From assembly GCA_027315345.1 (NCBI GenBank), contig DAHUYE010000067.1:81994-145993 (forward strand): a stretch of 64,000 nt of DNA. Direction: 5' to 3'. This DNA is from Actinomycetota bacterium. Lineage in GTDB: Bacteria > Actinomycetota > Acidimicrobiia > Acidimicrobiales > JAJPHE01. Shown one piece after another: positions 62,406 through 64,000 of this stretch. The notes beneath the pieces were generated by a model. It saw only the letters and a program-made list of their open reading frames with translations. It made no database searches and had not been told where the DNA came from. Both the position numbers and the translations under genes were made by a program. Position 1 is the first letter of the stretch; every line of letters starts with the position of its first letter.

Positions 62406-63791
62406 GTGGCCGAGGCGTCGGGCGGATACCGGATCGAGCACGATTCCATGGGCGAGGTCAGGGTCCCGGACTCGGCCCGCTGGGGGGCCCAGACCCAGCG
62501 GGCGGTGGAGAACTTCCCCATCTCCGGCCTGCGCATAGACACCGCCCTGGTGGGGGCCCTGGCCGCCATCAAGGGGGCGGCGGCCCTGGAGAACGCCCGG
62601 CTCAAGCTGGTCCCGAAGGACGTGGCCGCGGCCCTGGCGGCGGCGGCCGACCAGGTGGCGGCGGGGCAGTGGGATGACCAGTTCCCTGTCGACGTGTACC
62701 AGACCGGTTCGGGCACCTCCTCCAACATGAACATGAACGAGGTGTTGGCCCACCTGGCCGGTGAGGCCCTGGGCCGCCCGGTCCGGCCCAACGACGAGCC
62801 CAACGCCAGCCAGTCCTCCAACGACGTCTTCCCCTCCGCCATCCACGTGGCTGCCTGCCGCCTGCTGGTGGACGAGTTGATCCCAGCCCTGGAGCACCTG
62901 GCCGCCGCCCTGCGCAACCGCCAACGGGCCTTCAAGGCGGTGGTGAAGTCGGGCCGCACCCATCTGATGGACGCCACCCCGGTCACCCTGGGCCAGGAGT
63001 TCGGCGGCTATGCCGCCGCCATCGAACACGGGGTGGAACGCATCCGGTCGGTCCTGCCCCGGGTGGCCGAGCTGCCCCTGGGCGGCACGGCGGTCGGAAC
63101 CGGGCTCAACGCCCCCAAGGCCTTCGCCAAGGGCGTGATCGCCCGGCTGGCCGACCAGACCGGGATCGCCTTCACCGAGGCCCGCGACCACTTCGAGGCG
63201 CAGGGGGCCAGGGACGCCCTGGTGGAGGCGTCCGGGGTCTGCCGGGTCGTGGCCGTCTCGCTCTACAAGATCGCCAACGACCTGCGCTGGATGTCGAGCG
63301 GGCCCCGCACCGGGTTGGGGGAGATCCATCTGCCCGATCTCCAGCCCGGATCCTCGATCATGCCGGGGAAGGTCAACCCCGTGATCCCCGAGGTCGTGAT
63401 GCAGGTCGCCGCGCAGGTGATCGGCAACGACGCGGCGATCACGATCGGCGGGATGCAGGGGAACTTCGAGCTGAACGTGCGGATTCCGCTGATCGCGCGC
63501 AACCTGCTGCAGTCGATCTCGCTGCTCGCCGCCGCCGCGACCGTGCTCAACGAGAAGTGCGTGGCCGGCATCAGGGCCAACCGCGCCGGCACCACCCGCA
63601 GCGCCGAGTCGACGCTCGCGGTGGCGACCGCGCTCAACCCCCACATCGGCTACGACAGGGCGAGCGAGATCGTGCAGGAGGCGACGCGGTCGGGCCGGTC
63701 GCTGCGCGAGGTCGCGCGTGAGGCGGGGGTCGAGGAGGGGATCCTCGAGGAGGCGCTCGATCTCGGCAAGATGGCGCGCGGAGGGCGGTAG
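62406..63791 (+). CDS. fumC: Class II fumarate hydratase
   Basis: The 461-residue enzyme interconverts fumarate and malate. Conserved blocks are [35 protein letters not shown] and the signature [15 protein letters not shown]. The length is normal. Codon choice changes about two thirds along: before roughly 63,390 Ala is mostly GCC and Leu mostly CTG, whereas afterwards GCG, CTC, TCG and ACG become frequent (Ala GCG 14, GCC 8 in the last 132 codons). The change is close to the highly conserved signature, as expected for recombination or a chimeric assembly joint. The protein itself stays intact. Confidence 0.93.
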   Translation: MAEASGGYRIEHDSMGEVRVPDSARWGAQTQRAVENFPISGLRIDTALVGALAAIKGAAALENARLKLVPKDVAAALAAAADQVAAGQWDDQFPVDVYQTGSGTSSNMNMNEVLAHLAGEALGRPVRPNDEPNASQSSNDVFPSAIHVAACRLLVDELIPALEHLAAALRNRQRAFKAVVKSGRTHLMDATPVTLGQEFGGYAAAIEHGVERIRSVLPRVAELPLGGTAVGTGLNAPKAFAKGVIARLADQTGIAFTEARDHFEAQGARDALVEASGVCRVVAVSLYKIANDLRWMSSGPRTGLGEIHLPDLQPGSSIMPGKVNPVIPEVVMQVAAQVIGNDAAITIGGMQGNFELNVRIPLIARNLLQSISLLAAAATVLNEKCVAGIRANRAGTTRSAESTLAVATALNPHIGYDRASEIVQEATRSGRSLREVAREAGVEEGILEEALDLGKMARGGR

Positions 63792-63932
63792 AGCGTCGGG
63801 TGCGGCCGAGCGTGGCCGAGCGCACCCGAGGCGGGGAATCGCCGGTCCATCCACCGGCCCACGAATCTGGCGCGCACGCTCGCCGGTCTTCGTCGCCTGC
63901 GGCAGGCGCGGCGGCCGCATCGCACGCTGGGC
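63792..63932. other. Short intergenic region after fumC
   Basis: About 140 bases between the convergent fumC and the partial gene at the edge. CGCCTGC and GCAGGCG (near 63893-63908) could form a small stem. Nothing else seen. Confidence 0.4.
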
Positions 63933-64000
63933 TCAGCTGATCAGCTCGAGCTCCCGCAGCGCCTCGAGCACGCGCTCCGAAGCCTCCTCCGGAGTGCAGC
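63933..64000 (-). CDS. C-terminal end of an unidentified protein
   Basis: The last 22 codons of a minus-strand gene are inside the window, ending TPEEASERVLEALRELELIS before TGA. Such a helical TPEEAxxRVLxAL end occurs in small kinases and sulfate-activation proteins, but the fragment is too short for a call. Its codon style (GCG, GTG, CTC, TCG) matches the tail of fumC rather than the rest of the window. Confidence 0.4.
   Translation of the reverse strand, partial: CTPEEASERVLEALRELELIS

Overview
The window is dense, very GC-rich, single-chromosome-like DNA from an actinobacterium. The gene set best fits a poorly characterised lineage such as the Acidimicrobiia: a PknB-type kinase, an NDMA-type alcohol dehydrogenase, a MhuD-type heme oxygenase, an F420-class PPOX enzyme, SCP2, Ku, DUF501 next to ppx, and many acyl-CoA genes including fused family III CoA-transferases. 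That placement is inference; no rRNA or other phylogenetic marker is present. Genes lie on both strands in short operons, very often joined by 4-base NTGA stop/start overlaps.

Layout. 1-3.9 kb: accessory genes for a molybdenum hydroxylase or CO dehydrogenase (split xdhC, mocA-like, coxG) with an unusual DUF1707/LiaF-like/adenylate cyclase fusion. 3.9-8.4 kb: DUF501, ppx, class V aminotransferase, GNAT, Ser/Thr kinase. 8.4-15.4 kb (mostly minus): crotonase, SDR epimerase, acyltransferase, tRNA-Leu(UAA), a 2-TM mini-protein, a flavoenzyme remnant, a VOC protein, a solitary cytochrome b and an MBL hydrolase. 15.5-25.4 kb: a large secreted Asn/Cys-rich protein, guaB, thioesterase, orphan PAS histidine kinase, SCP2, and a 1283-residue fused heterodimeric-type ABC exporter. 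25.5-32.7 kb: aldo/keto reductase, pyrE, and a TetR-controlled module (diiron protein, fused CoA-transferase, divergent NDMA-type alcohol dehydrogenase). 32.7-38.3 kb: MarR/MFS pair, mhuD, and a crotonase/CoA-transferase/crotonase operon. 38.3-45 kb: bacterial PH-domain pair, cysDNC sulfate activation, B12-dependent acyl-CoA mutase. 45-50 kb: desulforedoxin-like mini-proteins, DUF1992, P-loop kinase, esterase, ADP-forming acyl-CoA synthetase. 50-57 kb: Fur-family regulator facing a Ni/Co permease, galE, hsp20, PhyH, TetR, type II NADH dehydrogenase, a second diiron protein. 57-64 kb: Ku, PPOX, crotonase, SDR, quinone-type oxidoreductase, NlpC/P60 hydrolase, fumC, and a partial gene at the edge.

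How the genes work together. The dominant theme is oxidation and CoA-activation of organic acids and alcohols: diiron proteins and PhyH as oxygenases, ADH/SDR/AKR redox enzymes, CoA-transferases and an ADP-forming synthetase for activation, crotonases, a B12 mutase, then fumarase and NDH-2. The Ni/Co permease could feed B12 synthesis for the mutase.

Three cross-cutting signals stand out. A TANNNT box lies 6-7 bases before at least twelve start codons, which suggests leaderless transcripts. Four operon junctions read CTGA, which suggests CTG start codons. A codon-usage break inside fumC near 63,390 suggests recombination or an assembly join. The best candidate for an undescribed system is the palindrome-centred diiron/CoA-transferase/alcohol dehydrogenase module at 27.5-32.7 kb.
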